Source: Rikenellaceae bacterium
GTDB lineage: Bacteria; Bacteroidota; Bacteroidia; Bacteroidales; UBA932
Assembly (NCBI GenBank): GCA_003542575.1
Contig: DPKJ01000002.1
Coordinates: forward strand, 13,405-77,404
DNA: 64,000 nucleotides
Direction of reading: 5' to 3'
Under the pieces are notes generated by a model. The model searched no databases, had not been told where the DNA came from, and saw only the letters and a list, made by a program, of their open reading frames with translations. Below are positions 7,801 through 16,132 of this stretch, one piece after another (position 1 is the first letter of the stretch; each line of letters begins with the position of its first letter). Both the position numbers and the translations under genes were made by a program.

Positions 7801-7861
7801 TTATTTTAATGTGAACGGTTTCCAAACCCGGAACTACTTTTTTAATCGATATAACTAAACT

Positions 7862-8095
7862 ATGAAGGCAGCCTATATTGTCCTTACCGACTGTATCCAG
7901 TGCGAAAGGTGTGCGGAAATTGCACCGGATATTATTGGTATAGACAGCAAAAACGAACCATACTGGAAGATGAATCCATCTTCAGACCCGGTACAAAGAG
8001 TTTGGTGTAACCCAAATACAGTTTACCTTGATGCAATTAATGACGCAATTAACGAGTGCTCAACAGGTTGTATCTCTCTTGAAGATTATGACTAA
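7862..8095 (+). CDS. Small ferredoxin (single [4Fe-4S] cluster type)
   Basis: 77 residues. Cysteines 11, 14 and 17 form a CxxCxxC motif (TDCIQCERCAEIAPD) and Cys66 lies in the late position expected for the fourth ligand (NECSTGCISLE, with Cys70 as an alternative). This matches the monocluster ferredoxin families in which CxxCxxC near the N-terminus and one Cys near the C-terminus hold the cluster. Cys49 in RVWCNPNT is extra. The acidic protein would carry electrons in the cytoplasm; partners are unknown and no oxidoreductase gene is adjacent. It is 42 bp upstream of the TPR/HTH gene. Confidence 0.85.
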   Translation: MKAAYIVLTDCIQCERCAEIAPDIIGIDSKNEPYWKMNPSSDPVQRVWCNPNTVYLDAINDAINECSTGCISLEDYD

Positions 8096-8105
8096 TCAAT
8101 AAGTG

Positions 8106-8143
8106 TTTCATATGCGTATTATTAATTATATTCGCATATGAAA
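8106..8143 (+). repeat. Perfect 11-bp inverted repeat covering the start codon of the TPR/HTH gene
   Basis: TTTCATATGCG (8106-8116) is exactly mirrored by CGCATATGAAA (8133-8143) across a 16-nt AT-only spacer. The right arm contains the ATG at 8138-8140. In RNA the start codon would sit in an 11-bp stem; in DNA it would be a symmetric binding site, for example for autoregulation by the encoded HTH protein. No T-run follows, so a simple terminator is unlikely. Confidence 0.7.
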
Positions 8144-9796
8144 AAATTGATTTTAATACTATTGCTATTTGCTGTTGTATCTTGTACATACGACAGCCAG
8201 AAGCAGCAATATATTTCTGTCAGATTGTTCGGTTGGGATAAGCAGCTGGCCGATTTTTACCCTCAAATAACGGACTCACTCTCTTCTGTCAATACTGAAG
8301 AGTTTTCTACCCGTAACAGACATTACCATACCCTTCTTAATGCAATTGCCGGGGCATGGAGTGGCAAGTCACTTGTCACCGATTCGGCATTAGATAAAAC
8401 GACAGACTGGTATCGCTCAAAGAGAGACTACAGAAATGTTTGCCGGGCAATGGTCTATCATTACAGCACAGAAAATCAATATAACAGGCTTAAAGAGGCA
8501 GAAGAACTCTTTAACCGCTATAAAATAGATGATTCCCTTACTAAGGCATACCTTTATATGTACCTTTCCGAAGCGATTGTTCGACCTGCGGCCGGTGTTT
8601 CACTGAGCAGGCAGACAGCTGCCCAGAAAAGCGAATCATACAAGCGAATGAGCATTGCGATATTCATAGAGATTGGGAGACTAAGAGAAGCACAGAATTT
8701 ACTTATAAACAGTTATAATACTCAGCCTTTTTACTTAACCCGTGAAAAGCAGTTGGAAGCTCTCAGAGAGATAGAGTCGTTTGATACAATTTATCCGGAG
8801 GTTAAATCAAAATTACTATTGCTTTATGCCAATTACTTTTTTGAAGAAAACGATAAACGTGGATTCGAGTATCTGCATGAGTACATTAATTTTGAGGGAG
8901 ATAGGATTTTAAAAGATGTTACAAAAATTCATGTTTTCCAAAGGATGTCAAACGAGTATCTGAGGATCGGGCAGATGGAAAGTGCTTTGCGCTTTGCAAT
9001 GCTCTACAATAAGCATTTGCTGGAGCTTCAACCATTCGAATTTGACGGTTATCGTTCTTTAAGTTCGGTATATGAAGCGATGGGGGACAGTAAAAATGCA
9101 TATATCAACCATCAGCTATATCACAAAGCGTTCAGTTATAAGAAATCTGCACAGTATCAGGATATTCTGTTGCAAAGTAAAGCTGCAACCAAAGAGTATG
9201 AAAAGAAGATAAAACAGTTAAGAAGAGCAAATACATTTACTGTTTATGGAACTATATTGTTTGTGGGAGCATTGCTTGCAACACTGGGATTATCAATATT
9301 TAAGAAAAGGAGAGGCAATTTCAGCAATGCCAGAGCAGAAGAGGAGTACAGGGAACAGGTTGGAGATTTGACAAAATTGTACAAAAGAGTGAGATTTACC
9401 AATGAAGTATTGAGGGTTTCGGCAGGTCTTATGCCATCTTTTATCGATTCGATGGCCAAAGAGGCAGGTCGGTGCAGAAAGGTGTCTCAGGAGACGTTTG
9501 ACAACATACTTAACAATATAAGCTCAATGAGGCAAAGCGGCAGAGATATCATTTCTGAAATTGCCAAAAGCGAGGAGTTTGCCGAACTCTTTCCGGATCT
9601 TGCCTCTTATAAGGAGCTTTCAAGCTATGAAAAGGTGATACAGGCTCTTTTTGAGATGGGGTACAGTCCTAAAGAGATATCAAATCTCATCTCTACCACC
9701 CCTGCAAGTATAAGATCTATTAAGGCCAAGATTAAGGATAAGTTGCCTTTCCTTTCTATGTCGGGAGATGGAGAGAATCAATCCGAGGAATATTGA
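8138..9796 (+). CDS. TPR protein with membrane segment and C-terminal helix-turn-helix (DUF6377-like transmembrane regulator)
   Basis: 552 residues. The N-terminus is a lipoprotein-like signal (LILILLLFAVVSC, Cys16). Residues 30-345 are helical and TPR-like. A single membrane helix spans about 367-388 (FTVYGTILFVGALLATLGLS), followed by a coiled-coil stretch and a C-terminal LuxR-like helix-turn-helix (YEKVIQALFEMGYSPKEISN, TPASIRSIKAKI). This matches Bacteroidota membrane-anchored regulators with a periplasmic TPR sensor and cytoplasmic DNA-binding end. The final 117 bp overlap the convergent membrane-protein gene. Target genes are unknown. The start lies within a perfect inverted repeat. 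Confidence 0.82.
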   Translation: MKKLILILLLFAVVSCTYDSQKQQYISVRLFGWDKQLADFYPQITDSLSSVNTEEFSTRNRHYHTLLNAIAGAWSGKSLVTDSALDKTTDWYRSKRDYRNVCRAMVYHYSTENQYNRLKEAEELFNRYKIDDSLTKAYLYMYLSEAIVRPAAGVSLSRQTAAQKSESYKRMSIAIFIEIGRLREAQNLLINSYNTQPFYLTREKQLEALREIESFDTIYPEVKSKLLLLYANYFFEENDKRGFEYLHEYINFEGDRILKDVTKIHVFQRMSNEYLRIGQMESALRFAMLYNKHLLELQPFEFDGYRSLSSVYEAMGDSKNAYINHQLYHKAFSYKKSAQYQDILLQSKAATKEYEKKIKQLRRANTFTVYGTILFVGALLATLGLSIFKKRRGNFSNARAEEEYREQVGDLTKLYKRVRFTNEVLRVSAGLMPSFIDSMAKEAGRCRKVSQETFDNILNNISSMRQSGRDIISEIAKSEEFAELFPDLASYKELSSYEKVIQALFEMGYSPKEISNLISTTPASIRSIKAKIKDKLPFLSMSGDGENQSEEY

Positions 9797-10396
9797 TAGA
9801 GAGGCGGCAAAAATCACCTTGAATTCATCAGGTAATAGAAATGTAATTGTGTGTGCCGGAATCCAAAATAGTGGGATTGTCTTACCGACAACAAATTTTA
9901 TAAATCTACTCCAGTCTATTTCGTTAATAACATCTGAAAACGAGCTCTTTTCCCCGGAGTATATCTTATCTATGTAAACATCAGTAATACGATGTGATGC
10001 CATAAAAACAGGTGCGAAAGTCAGGTTCATTATGGTGGAGATATAGAGTGCGGTTAAAATTTTAGCAGTATAACCTTGGCCGGTAAATAAAAGCCCCTTT
10101 ACAACAGCACCGTTTACTCCTGAGGAGTAGAGTGAAAACATAAGGACTATAAGTATACCCAACACTCCCCATATAACCATTTTTGGGATAAGTCCTTTTA
10201 TCATCACCCACTTTCCGAAGAGCAGTCTTGACGCCAGAAATTCTCCCATGGTGGCCAGGATTGCAAATTTTACAAACCCCATAATGTATGGGTGATTATT
10301 TGTTGTATTTGTGAAAATGTCGCGTGTGGCCGAAATAACAAGTATTGTCCCGATTGCCGCTATTGCAAATATCCAAAGAATTGTACCTTTTTTCAT
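9680..10396 (-). CDS. Polytopic membrane protein, function unknown
   Basis: 238 residues with about five or six membrane segments: WIFAIAAIGTILVISA, FVKFAILATMGEFLAS, MVIWGVLGILIVLMFSLYSS, a middle block (LYISTIMNLTFAPVFMASH) and FKVIFAASLSIFLGLILSIS. The region KTIPLFWIPAHTITFLLPDE is reminiscent of the Mpv17/PMP22 superfamily, but the match is too weak to name. It starts 28 bp downstream of leuB on the same strand and may be transcribed with it. The last ~39 codons overlap, in the opposite direction, the HTH-coding end of the neighbouring gene. Confidence 0.75.
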   Translation of the reverse strand: MKKGTILWIFAIAAIGTILVISATRDIFTNTTNNHPYIMGFVKFAILATMGEFLASRLLFGKWVMIKGLIPKMVIWGVLGILIVLMFSLYSSGVNGAVVKGLLFTGQGYTAKILTALYISTIMNLTFAPVFMASHRITDVYIDKIYSGEKSSFSDVINEIDWSRFIKFVVGKTIPLFWIPAHTITFLLPDEFKVIFAASLSIFLGLILSISRHRKERQLILNLGLNRSYTCRGGRDEI

Positions 10397-10423
10397 GTAG
10401 CAAAGGTAATAATCCCTCGCTTT

Positions 10424-11494
10424 TCAGGAAAGAATAGCTGCTGAAATTCTGTCACCGATTTCAGTAGTGGTCCGTGGCATTGATTCACCGCACAAATCAG
10501 GCGTAAGAAACCTCTCTTCTATAATATTTATACAACATTGTTTTAAAAGACCCGCCTCTTCGATCAATCCAAAACCTTCACCGAGCAGCATTGCAGAGGA
10601 GAGAATAGTTGCCAGGGGGTTTGCAATATTCAATCCCGCCGCTTGGGGATATGATCCGTGAATTGGTTCAAAGAGGGGAGTCTTGAGTCCGTATGACGCT
10701 GATGGGAGTAGTCCGATAGAGCCAGTCAGCACACTCGCCTGGTCGCTTAAAATATCGCCAAACATATTTTCAGTAAGGATAACATCAAATTCTGAGGGGT
10801 TGGTAACCAGTTGCATAGCTGCATTATCAACAAAAAGGTAATCAAGCGTTACCCCCGGGTAGCTATGTTTGTGAATACGAGTAACCACCTCTCTCCATAG
10901 TCTGGAGGTTTCAAGCACATTTGCTTTATCTACAAGGGTTACATGACCTTTTCTCTTTATTGCCAGTTTAAATGCAACCTCTGTAATCCGCTCAATCTCT
11001 GATGTTGTGTAAAGACAGGTGTCAAATGCCTTTTCTCCATTTTCACTTCTGCCTCTTGGTTCTCCAAAGTAAATCCCTCCGGTCAGCTCCCTCACAATTA
11101 TCATGTTAACACCTCTTATCCTCTCCTCTTTGAGGGGAGACCTCTCAATAAGAGATTCAAATATCTCCACAGGCCTAATGTTCGCATATAGACCCAGCTC
11201 TTTTCTCATTTTGAGAAGTCCTTGCTCCGGGCGAACCTTTGCTGCCGGGTTGTTGTCATATTTGGGGTCTCCGATTGCGCCAAACAGAATAGCATCACTG
11301 TTGAGGCAGAGATTGTGAGTTTCAGGAGGATAGGGGTCACCACAGAGGTCTATTGCAGATGCTCCTATAATGCCATAAACAAATGTAAATCTGTGGCCGA
11401 ACTTTTTTTCAATTGCCTTGAGGGCCTTAACTGCCTGATCTGTTATCTCAGGCCCTATCCCGTCTCCAGGCAATACTGCTATTACTTTTTCCAT
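10424..11494 (-). CDS. leuB: 3-isopropylmalate dehydrogenase
   Basis: Catalyses NAD-dependent oxidation and decarboxylation of 3-isopropylmalate to 2-oxoisocaproate in leucine synthesis. The 356-residue length is normal. Seen: the start VIAVLPGDGIGPEI, the substrate-binding arginine region (LLKMRKELGLYANIRP), GGIYFGEPRGR with the catalytic Tyr, VDKANVLETSRLWREV with the catalytic Lys, NMFGDILSDQASVL with the metal-binding Asp residues, and the nucleotide-binding EPIHGSYPQAAG. It is the fourth gene of the leuA-leuC-leuD-leuB order and is presumably controlled by the attenuator upstream of leuA. Confidence 0.97.
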   Translation of the reverse strand: MEKVIAVLPGDGIGPEITDQAVKALKAIEKKFGHRFTFVYGIIGASAIDLCGDPYPPETHNLCLNSDAILFGAIGDPKYDNNPAAKVRPEQGLLKMRKELGLYANIRPVEIFESLIERSPLKEERIRGVNMIIVRELTGGIYFGEPRGRSENGEKAFDTCLYTTSEIERITEVAFKLAIKRKGHVTLVDKANVLETSRLWREVVTRIHKHSYPGVTLDYLFVDNAAMQLVTNPSEFDVILTENMFGDILSDQASVLTGSIGLLPSASYGLKTPLFEPIHGSYPQAAGLNIANPLATILSSAMLLGEGFGLIEEAGLLKQCCINIIEERFLTPDLCGESMPRTTTEIGDRISAAILS

Positions 11495-11520
11495 AAGCTG
11501 AGGTTTTCTTTGATTAATTC

Positions 11521-12123
11521 TTAAAGGGAGGAGAGTTTGTAAATCTCATACTCTTCAATCTCTTTTAAATTGGAGGCCAGGTAGTCAATATCGTCATAAC
11601 CGTTTATCAGACAATTTTGCTTGTAACTGTTAATTTCGAAATTTTCGCTCTCTCCTGTTGCCGGAATTGAAATTGCTTTATCCATAAGATTGATTTTTAG
11701 TGTTATACCTTTATCCTTGTTTGAGTATTCAAATATTTTTTCAAGAAATTCGTTGCTAACCTGTACCGGTATCAGACCATTGTTGAGTGCGTTTGATCTG
11801 AAAATGTCTGCGAAAAAGCTTGAAACCACTACGCGGAAACCCCAATCAGCCAGTGCCCAGGCGGCATGCTCCCTGCTCGATCCGCACCCGAAATTTCTAC
11901 CGGCAACCAAAATGGTTTCATCTCCTTTGGCTCTATTGAGAACAAACTCCTTTATCTCCTCTCCGTTTGTGTCAAACCGTCTGTCATAAAAGAGATTCTC
12001 TCCAAAGCCATCTCTCGTGGTAGTTTTGAGAAATCGAGCGGGGATAATCTGGTCTGTATCAAGATCCTCCTCTGGCAGAGTTACTGCCCATGACTCTTCT
12101 ATTGTAAATTTTATGTAACTCAT
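11521..12123 (-). CDS. leuD: 3-isopropylmalate dehydratase small subunit
   Basis: Partner of LeuC in isomerising 2-isopropylmalate to 3-isopropylmalate. From the ATG at 12123 ([20 protein letters not shown]) it is 200 residues, the usual family length; the frame extends 11 codons further upstream without homology-like sequence. Diagnostic segments: [20 protein letters not shown] and the swivel-domain motif [20 protein letters not shown]. It ends 26 bp upstream of leuB. Confidence 0.96.
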   Translation of the reverse strand: MSYIKFTIEESWAVTLPEEDLDTDQIIPARFLKTTTRDGFGENLFYDRRFDTNGEEIKEFVLNRAKGDETILVAGRNFGCGSSREHAAWALADWGFRVVVSSFFADIFRSNALNNGLIPVQVSNEFLEKIFEYSNKDKGITLKINLMDKAISIPATGESENFEINSYKQNCLINGYDDIDYLASNLKEIEEYEIYKLSSL

Positions 12124-12207
12124 ATTGTCGCTTATACAATTTTCTTCGTAATTCAATTTTTATAGTCTAATCAATAACCGCCATTTATACTCTAATAAAT
12201 AGTTAAA

Positions 12208-13614
12208 TCAGATAAGTTCCCGGGGGTCGGTGATAACACCTGTTACAGCTGCAGCAGCGGCAACCAGAGGGCCTGCAAGTAGTGTTCTTGCTCCGGGACC
12301 TTGCCTCCCCTCAAAATTTCTGTTGGATGTGGATACTGCATATTTTCCTGCAGGAATCTTATCGTCATTCATACCAAGGCACGCAGAGCAGCCAGGTTGT
12401 CTAACCTCAAACCCTGCTTTGCGTAGAATATCTCCAAGCCCCTCCTCTTCAATCTGCTTCTCTACCATTTTTGACCCCGGTACAAGCCAGGCCGTTACAT
12501 GAGGAGCCTTTTGTCTTCCCTTTACAAGTGAGACAAAAGCTCTGAAGTCTTCAACTCGTCCGTTGGTACAACTCCCTAAAAAGACATAGTCAATCTTATG
12601 TCCCGCTATTTTCTTATCAGATTGGAATCCCATATATTCCAGTGCTCTGGAGAGGCTGGTATCTTCGGGATGAGCTTTGGGAATAGATGAGTCTACCGGA
12701 ATTGCCATTGATGGATTTGTACCGTATGTGATCATAGGCTCTATCTCCTCTGCCGAAAACAGGTGGACAGAATCGTAGGTGCAACCGGAATCACTTTTAA
12801 GTTTGTTCCATTTCTCAACCGCCTTATCCCATTTTGCTCCAATCTCTCCTTTTTCGCCTTCAGGGGAGTACTCTCTGCCTTTAAGGTATTCAAATGTTGT
12901 GTGATCAGGTGCTATCAACCCTCCTCTCGCTCCCATCTCGATGCTCATGTTGCAGATTGTCATCCGCTCCTCCATAGAGAGTTGCTCAATTGTACTACCG
13001 GCAAACTCCAGAAAGTAACCTGTACCGCCCGAAGTACCCAGTTTTGAAATAATATGAAGGATAATATCTTTTGCACCAACTCCTTTATTAAGTTTACCTT
13101 CAATCTTCACCAACATTTGCTTAGGCTTTGTCTGCAGTAAGGTTTGTGTTGCAAGAACCATCTCCACTTCGCTGGTTCCAATTCCAAATGCAATATTTCC
13201 TAGAGCTCCATGTGTGGAGGTGTGGCTGTCACCGCAAACAATTGTCATTCCGCATTGAGTTATGCCAAGTTCAGGGCCAATAATATGAACTACACCGTTT
13301 GAAGGGTTTCCAAGGGGAAAATATCTGATTCCATTTTCGGCAGTGTTCTTTCGCAGTTCCTCAACAGGAATAGCCGAGAGTGGGTCTTTAATGGGTTGGT
13401 GCTGATTTATTGTTGGAACGTTATGGTCGCAGGTGGCAAATGTTTTTTCGGGGCGAAACACCTTTAGACCTCTTCTCTTCAGACCCCCAAAAGCTTGCGG
13501 GCTGGTAACCTCATGAATGAAGTGCCTGTCAATGTAAAGTATTGAAGGGCCTCCATCGATCTCTTTCACTACGTGATTCTCCCAGATTTTATCAAATATT
13601 GTTTTCGGAATCAT
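12208..13614 (-). CDS. leuC: 3-isopropylmalate dehydratase large subunit
   Basis: 468 residues, full length for the aconitase-like large subunit. Three [4Fe-4S]-ligand cysteines are visible in FLGSCTNGR and GCSACLGMN. Other signatures are [19 protein letters not shown] and [20 protein letters not shown], typical of LeuC. It works with LeuD; the genes are 84 bp apart. The start follows leuA by 18 bp. Confidence 0.97.
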   Translation of the reverse strand: MIPKTIFDKIWENHVVKEIDGGPSILYIDRHFIHEVTSPQAFGGLKRRGLKVFRPEKTFATCDHNVPTINQHQPIKDPLSAIPVEELRKNTAENGIRYFPLGNPSNGVVHIIGPELGITQCGMTIVCGDSHTSTHGALGNIAFGIGTSEVEMVLATQTLLQTKPKQMLVKIEGKLNKGVGAKDIILHIISKLGTSGGTGYFLEFAGSTIEQLSMEERMTICNMSIEMGARGGLIAPDHTTFEYLKGREYSPEGEKGEIGAKWDKAVEKWNKLKSDSGCTYDSVHLFSAEEIEPMITYGTNPSMAIPVDSSIPKAHPEDTSLSRALEYMGFQSDKKIAGHKIDYVFLGSCTNGRVEDFRAFVSLVKGRQKAPHVTAWLVPGSKMVEKQIEEEGLGDILRKAGFEVRQPGCSACLGMNDDKIPAGKYAVSTSNRNFEGRQGPGARTLLAGPLVAAAAAVTGVITDPRELI

Positions 13615-13632
13615 AAATCTCGTCTCTGTTTG

Positions 13633-15126
13633 TTACAAAATTTTGGAAACTGCATTTACAAGAGCCTCTGCAGAGGCAGTTACGATGTCGGTATTGGCCG
13701 AGAAACCGTAGTAGATATTCCCTCTGTTCTCAATCTGAACATGAACCTTGCCTACATCGTCGCTTCCCTTGGTTATTGCCTGAACCAGAAACTCTTCAAG
13801 GGTAATTTTCCTGTGGATTAGCGATTTTATTGCGCTAAAACAGGCATCTATCGGACCATTTCCCGGGCTGGTGGCCGTGCAAACCTCTCCATCAATCACC
13901 AGTTTAACGGTAGCCATTGGAACAGATGATTTTCCGCAGACAACCTGCAGGAATTTGATTCTTATTCTTTGATTCTGTTTTGTACGGGTTACTCCAACAA
14001 TTATATTCAGGTCGTCGTCATTAATATCCTTTTTACAATCTGCAAGTTTGAGGAACTTATCATATGCTTCGTCAAGTTCCTGATTGGAGAGTTCAACTCC
14101 CAGCCTTTTGTAGTGGTGATTCAGTGCTGCACGGCCGCTTCTTGCTGTCAGGGCAATTGTAGATTCGTTCACTCCAACATCAGCAGGGTCAATAATCTCA
14201 TAACTCTCCCTGTTCTTCAGTACTCCATCCTGATGTATCCCAGAGGAGTGGGCAAAGGCGTTTCTCCCGACAATTGCCTTGTTGGGTTGTACAGGCATTC
14301 TCATCAGTGTTGATACAAGGCGGGAATTTTTGTAAATTGATTTAGTTTCGATGTCTGTATATACCGGGATGTCTTTACGGCTTTTAATGGCCATTACTAC
14401 CTCTTCGAGTGCGGTATTACCTGCCCTCTCCCCAATTCCGTTTATGGTAACCTCCACCTGCCTTGCTCCGTTTATAATTCCTGCAAGAGAGTTTGCGGTT
14501 GCCATCCCAAGGTCATTATGGCAGTGGGTAGAAATTATTGCTTTGTGTATGTTCGGAACATTTTCTACAAGATATTTAATCTTCTCTCCATACTCATATG
14601 GGGTGCAGTAACCAGTTGTATCGGGTATATTTACCACGGTAGCTCCTGCGGCTATTACAGCTTCAATTACTCTGGCCAGATATTCATTCTCTGTTCTGCC
14701 TGCATCCTCAGCGTAAAACTCCACATCCTGAACATATTTTTTGGCATATTTAACACAATGAACAGCCCTTTTAATAATGTCCTCTCTGTCTGATTTGAAT
14801 TTGTGGAGGATGTGCATATCAGAGGTTCCAATTCCGGTGTGAATTCTCTTTCTTTTGGCGTAATGGAGAGCATCTGCAGCTACGTCTATGTCTTTGTCAA
14901 CAGCCCGGGTTAATGCGCATATCGTTGACTCTTTTATTATTTTGGAAATTTCAACAATTGAATTGAAATCTCCGGGACTCGATATTGGGAAACCGCATTC
15001 AATGACATCAACCTTCATTGTCTCCAGAGCCCGGGCAATCTCAATCTTCTCTATTGTATTAAGCTGACATCCCGGAACCTGTTCGCCGTCCCTGAGTGTA
15101 GTGTCGAAAACATATAACTTTTCCAT
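13633..15126 (-). CDS. leuA: 2-isopropylmalate synthase
   Basis: First committed enzyme of leucine synthesis: condenses acetyl-CoA with 2-oxoisovalerate. 497 residues from the ATG at 15126 ([20 protein letters not shown]); an ATG five codons upstream is also in frame. The DRE-TIM barrel motif [12 protein letters not shown] and the metal-binding [14 protein letters not shown] are intact, and the C-terminus (from about residue 370) carries the LeuA allosteric dimer domain that binds leucine ([20 protein letters not shown]). Enzyme feedback and upstream attenuation would both respond to leucine. Confidence 0.97.
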   Translation of the reverse strand: MEKLYVFDTTLRDGEQVPGCQLNTIEKIEIARALETMKVDVIECGFPISSPGDFNSIVEISKIIKESTICALTRAVDKDIDVAADALHYAKRKRIHTGIGTSDMHILHKFKSDREDIIKRAVHCVKYAKKYVQDVEFYAEDAGRTENEYLARVIEAVIAAGATVVNIPDTTGYCTPYEYGEKIKYLVENVPNIHKAIISTHCHNDLGMATANSLAGIINGARQVEVTINGIGERAGNTALEEVVMAIKSRKDIPVYTDIETKSIYKNSRLVSTLMRMPVQPNKAIVGRNAFAHSSGIHQDGVLKNRESYEIIDPADVGVNESTIALTARSGRAALNHHYKRLGVELSNQELDEAYDKFLKLADCKKDINDDDLNIIVGVTRTKQNQRIRIKFLQVVCGKSSVPMATVKLVIDGEVCTATSPGNGPIDACFSAIKSLIHRKITLEEFLVQAITKGSDDVGKVHVQIENRGNIYYGFSANTDIVTASAEALVNAVSKIL

Positions 15127-15142
15127 AGTATTTGATTGCATT

Positions 15143-15171
15143 AAAAAAGGCCACCCTTTTTGAGGGCAGCC
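15143..15171 (-). terminator. Attenuator terminator of the leu operon
   Basis: On the minus strand GGCTGCCCT (15163-15171) and AGGGTGGCC (15149-15157) form a 9-bp stem with two G-U pairs and a 5-nt loop, followed by six U (15143-15148). It lies between the leader peptide stop and the leuA start. Bases TGCCCTC of its 5' arm (15162-15168) can instead pair perfectly with GAGGGCA at 15215-15221 inside the leader peptide, giving a 7-bp antiterminator. Confidence 0.88.
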
Positions 15172-15194
15172 TGTATATTTAAAAATTCAAAAAT

Positions 15195-15281
15195 TTACGC
15201 CTTTTTATACAAGATGCCCTCTCTCCGGTTAAATAGACCGAGTAGTAGCAGTGAGAGCAAAAAATTAATTCGTGTATTCAT
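15195..15281 (-). CDS. leuL: leu operon leader peptide (attenuation peptide)
   Basis: A 28-codon ORF (start complementary to 15279-15281, TAA at 15195-15197) encoding MNTRINFLLSLLLLGLFNRR followed by EGILYKKA. Eight of 28 residues are leucine, with seven between positions 8 and 16, using TTG, CTC, CTG and CTA codons. A ribosome stalled there would cover the early pairing arm: CTCTC in codons 9-10 can pair with GAGAG in codons 20-21. This would free GAGGGCA (15215-15221) to form the antiterminator and allow leuACDB transcription when Leu-tRNA is scarce. The design matches classical leader-peptide attenuation; the gene symbol follows enterobacterial usage by analogy. Confidence 0.88.
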   Translation of the reverse strand: MNTRINFLLSLLLLGLFNRREGILYKKA

Positions 15282-15289
15282 ATCGGCTG

Positions 15290-15319
15290 CGAAGTTAGAG
15301 TTTTTTTGAAATATGCAAT
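15290..15319 (-). promoter_or_regulatory. Probable promoter of the leu operon
   Basis: On the minus strand TAACTTCG (15290-15297) matches the -7 consensus TAnnTTTG at seven of eight positions; ATTG (15316-15319), a near-match to the -33 TTTG, lies 18 bp upstream. The transcript would start only a few bases before the leader peptide ATG. Moderate support. Confidence 0.4.
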
Positions 15320-15330
15320 ACAAAAAATGA

Positions 15331-15367
15331 AAAAATCCTGAAAAGCTTTACAGGTAAAGCCTTTCAG
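15331..15367 (-). terminator. Terminator downstream of the Yip1-family gene
   Basis: CTGAAAAGCTTTAC (15338-15351) and GTAAAGCCTTTCAG (15354-15367) form a long hairpin with one mismatch. On the minus strand it is followed by a T-rich run (GATTTTTTC), so it would stop transcripts from the gene at 15490-16089 before the leu promoter. Confidence 0.75.
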
Positions 15368-15489
15368 AAGGTTTCATTATGTAAGTATTATTGCTAAATA
15401 ATTTAATAATTATACTATATGGACTAAAATTATTTTAAGAATTAAGCAATTATCGACATGTTAACATCAAATAAAAAGTTTTAATATTT

Positions 15490-16089
15490 TTATCTGAATG
15501 CACTCATCGTAAGTCCGAATGAGGTGAATATTGCTGCAAGAACCAGCGCAAGCACAATATAAACGCCAATCATTACAACAAGAGTAGTAATGAAGAAGCT
15601 TGTTTTTTTCTCTTCGCTTACCCCGGTCATTGGGACCAATCCAATATACAGCACATACAAACTGTATAGTGAGCCAGCAAGTGAAAGGATAGACAGAGAA
15701 GGTATTATGTTAAAGATACCGGCAACTAACATTGGTGTATATGCATATCCAACCAGTGCAAGTGCCTTGTTCATGGTTATTGTCGCAACAAAATTTGTTG
15801 AAAGCATTTGAATAACCCATGCACTCAAATACACTCCCACAATTGTACCCACAAAAGATGTCAGAGCAGAGTTAATTCCCAGGCCTAAGCTGGCGGCTCT
15901 TCCAAAGAATCCCACATTTATGCCTATGAATCCATAACCAATAAATGAACAGACAGCGGGAATCAATGCGAGAGGGACAATGTAGCTGACAATAAATGAA
16001 GAGCTTTCAATCTCTTTCTCTTTTTCTCTCTCCCAAGCCTCTTTTGGACTCAGGATGAAAGATTTAATTAAATTAAAGAAGGTTTCCAT
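15490..16089 (-). CDS. Yip1 family membrane protein
   Basis: 199 residues with an N-terminal amphipathic region (SPKEAWEREKEKEIESSSFI) followed by about five membrane helices, for example FIVSYIVPLALIPAVCSFIG and TTLVVMIGVYIVLALVLAAI. The SPKEAW start and overall layout match the bacterial Yip1 domain family (PF04893), whose function is unknown. The gene is monocistronic by appearance: 43 bp separate it from the GH16 gene and a terminator follows it. Confidence 0.83.
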   Translation of the reverse strand: METFFNLIKSFILSPKEAWEREKEKEIESSSFIVSYIVPLALIPAVCSFIGYGFIGINVGFFGRAASLGLGINSALTSFVGTIVGVYLSAWVIQMLSTNFVATITMNKALALVGYAYTPMLVAGIFNIIPSLSILSLAGSLYSLYVLYIGLVPMTGVSEEKKTSFFITTLVVMIGVYIVLALVLAAIFTSFGLTMSAFR

Positions 16090-16132
16090 AGTTTATAGTT
16101 TTAAGTTGAAGTTTTTCATGATTTGAGGTCTC

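Larger units (their letters stand above)
7311..7861. other. Intergenic region between divergent AraC-type regulator and ferredoxin genes
   Basis: 550 bp without a credible ORF. 7311-7540 is AT-rich with nothing recognised. A -7-like TATTTTTG lies at 7550-7557 on the plus strand, with a TTTG at 7521-7524 (25-bp spacing, longer than usual). Downstream are a palindrome with a partial second copy (7568-7650) and a long-range inverted repeat (7720-7800). If the promoter is real, the ferredoxin mRNA has a structured leader of about 300 nt. Confidence 0.5.

Noticed and set aside
11222..11524. Plus-strand open frame opposite leuB
   Set aside because: It is antisense to a complete and conserved leuB and has no recognisable product.
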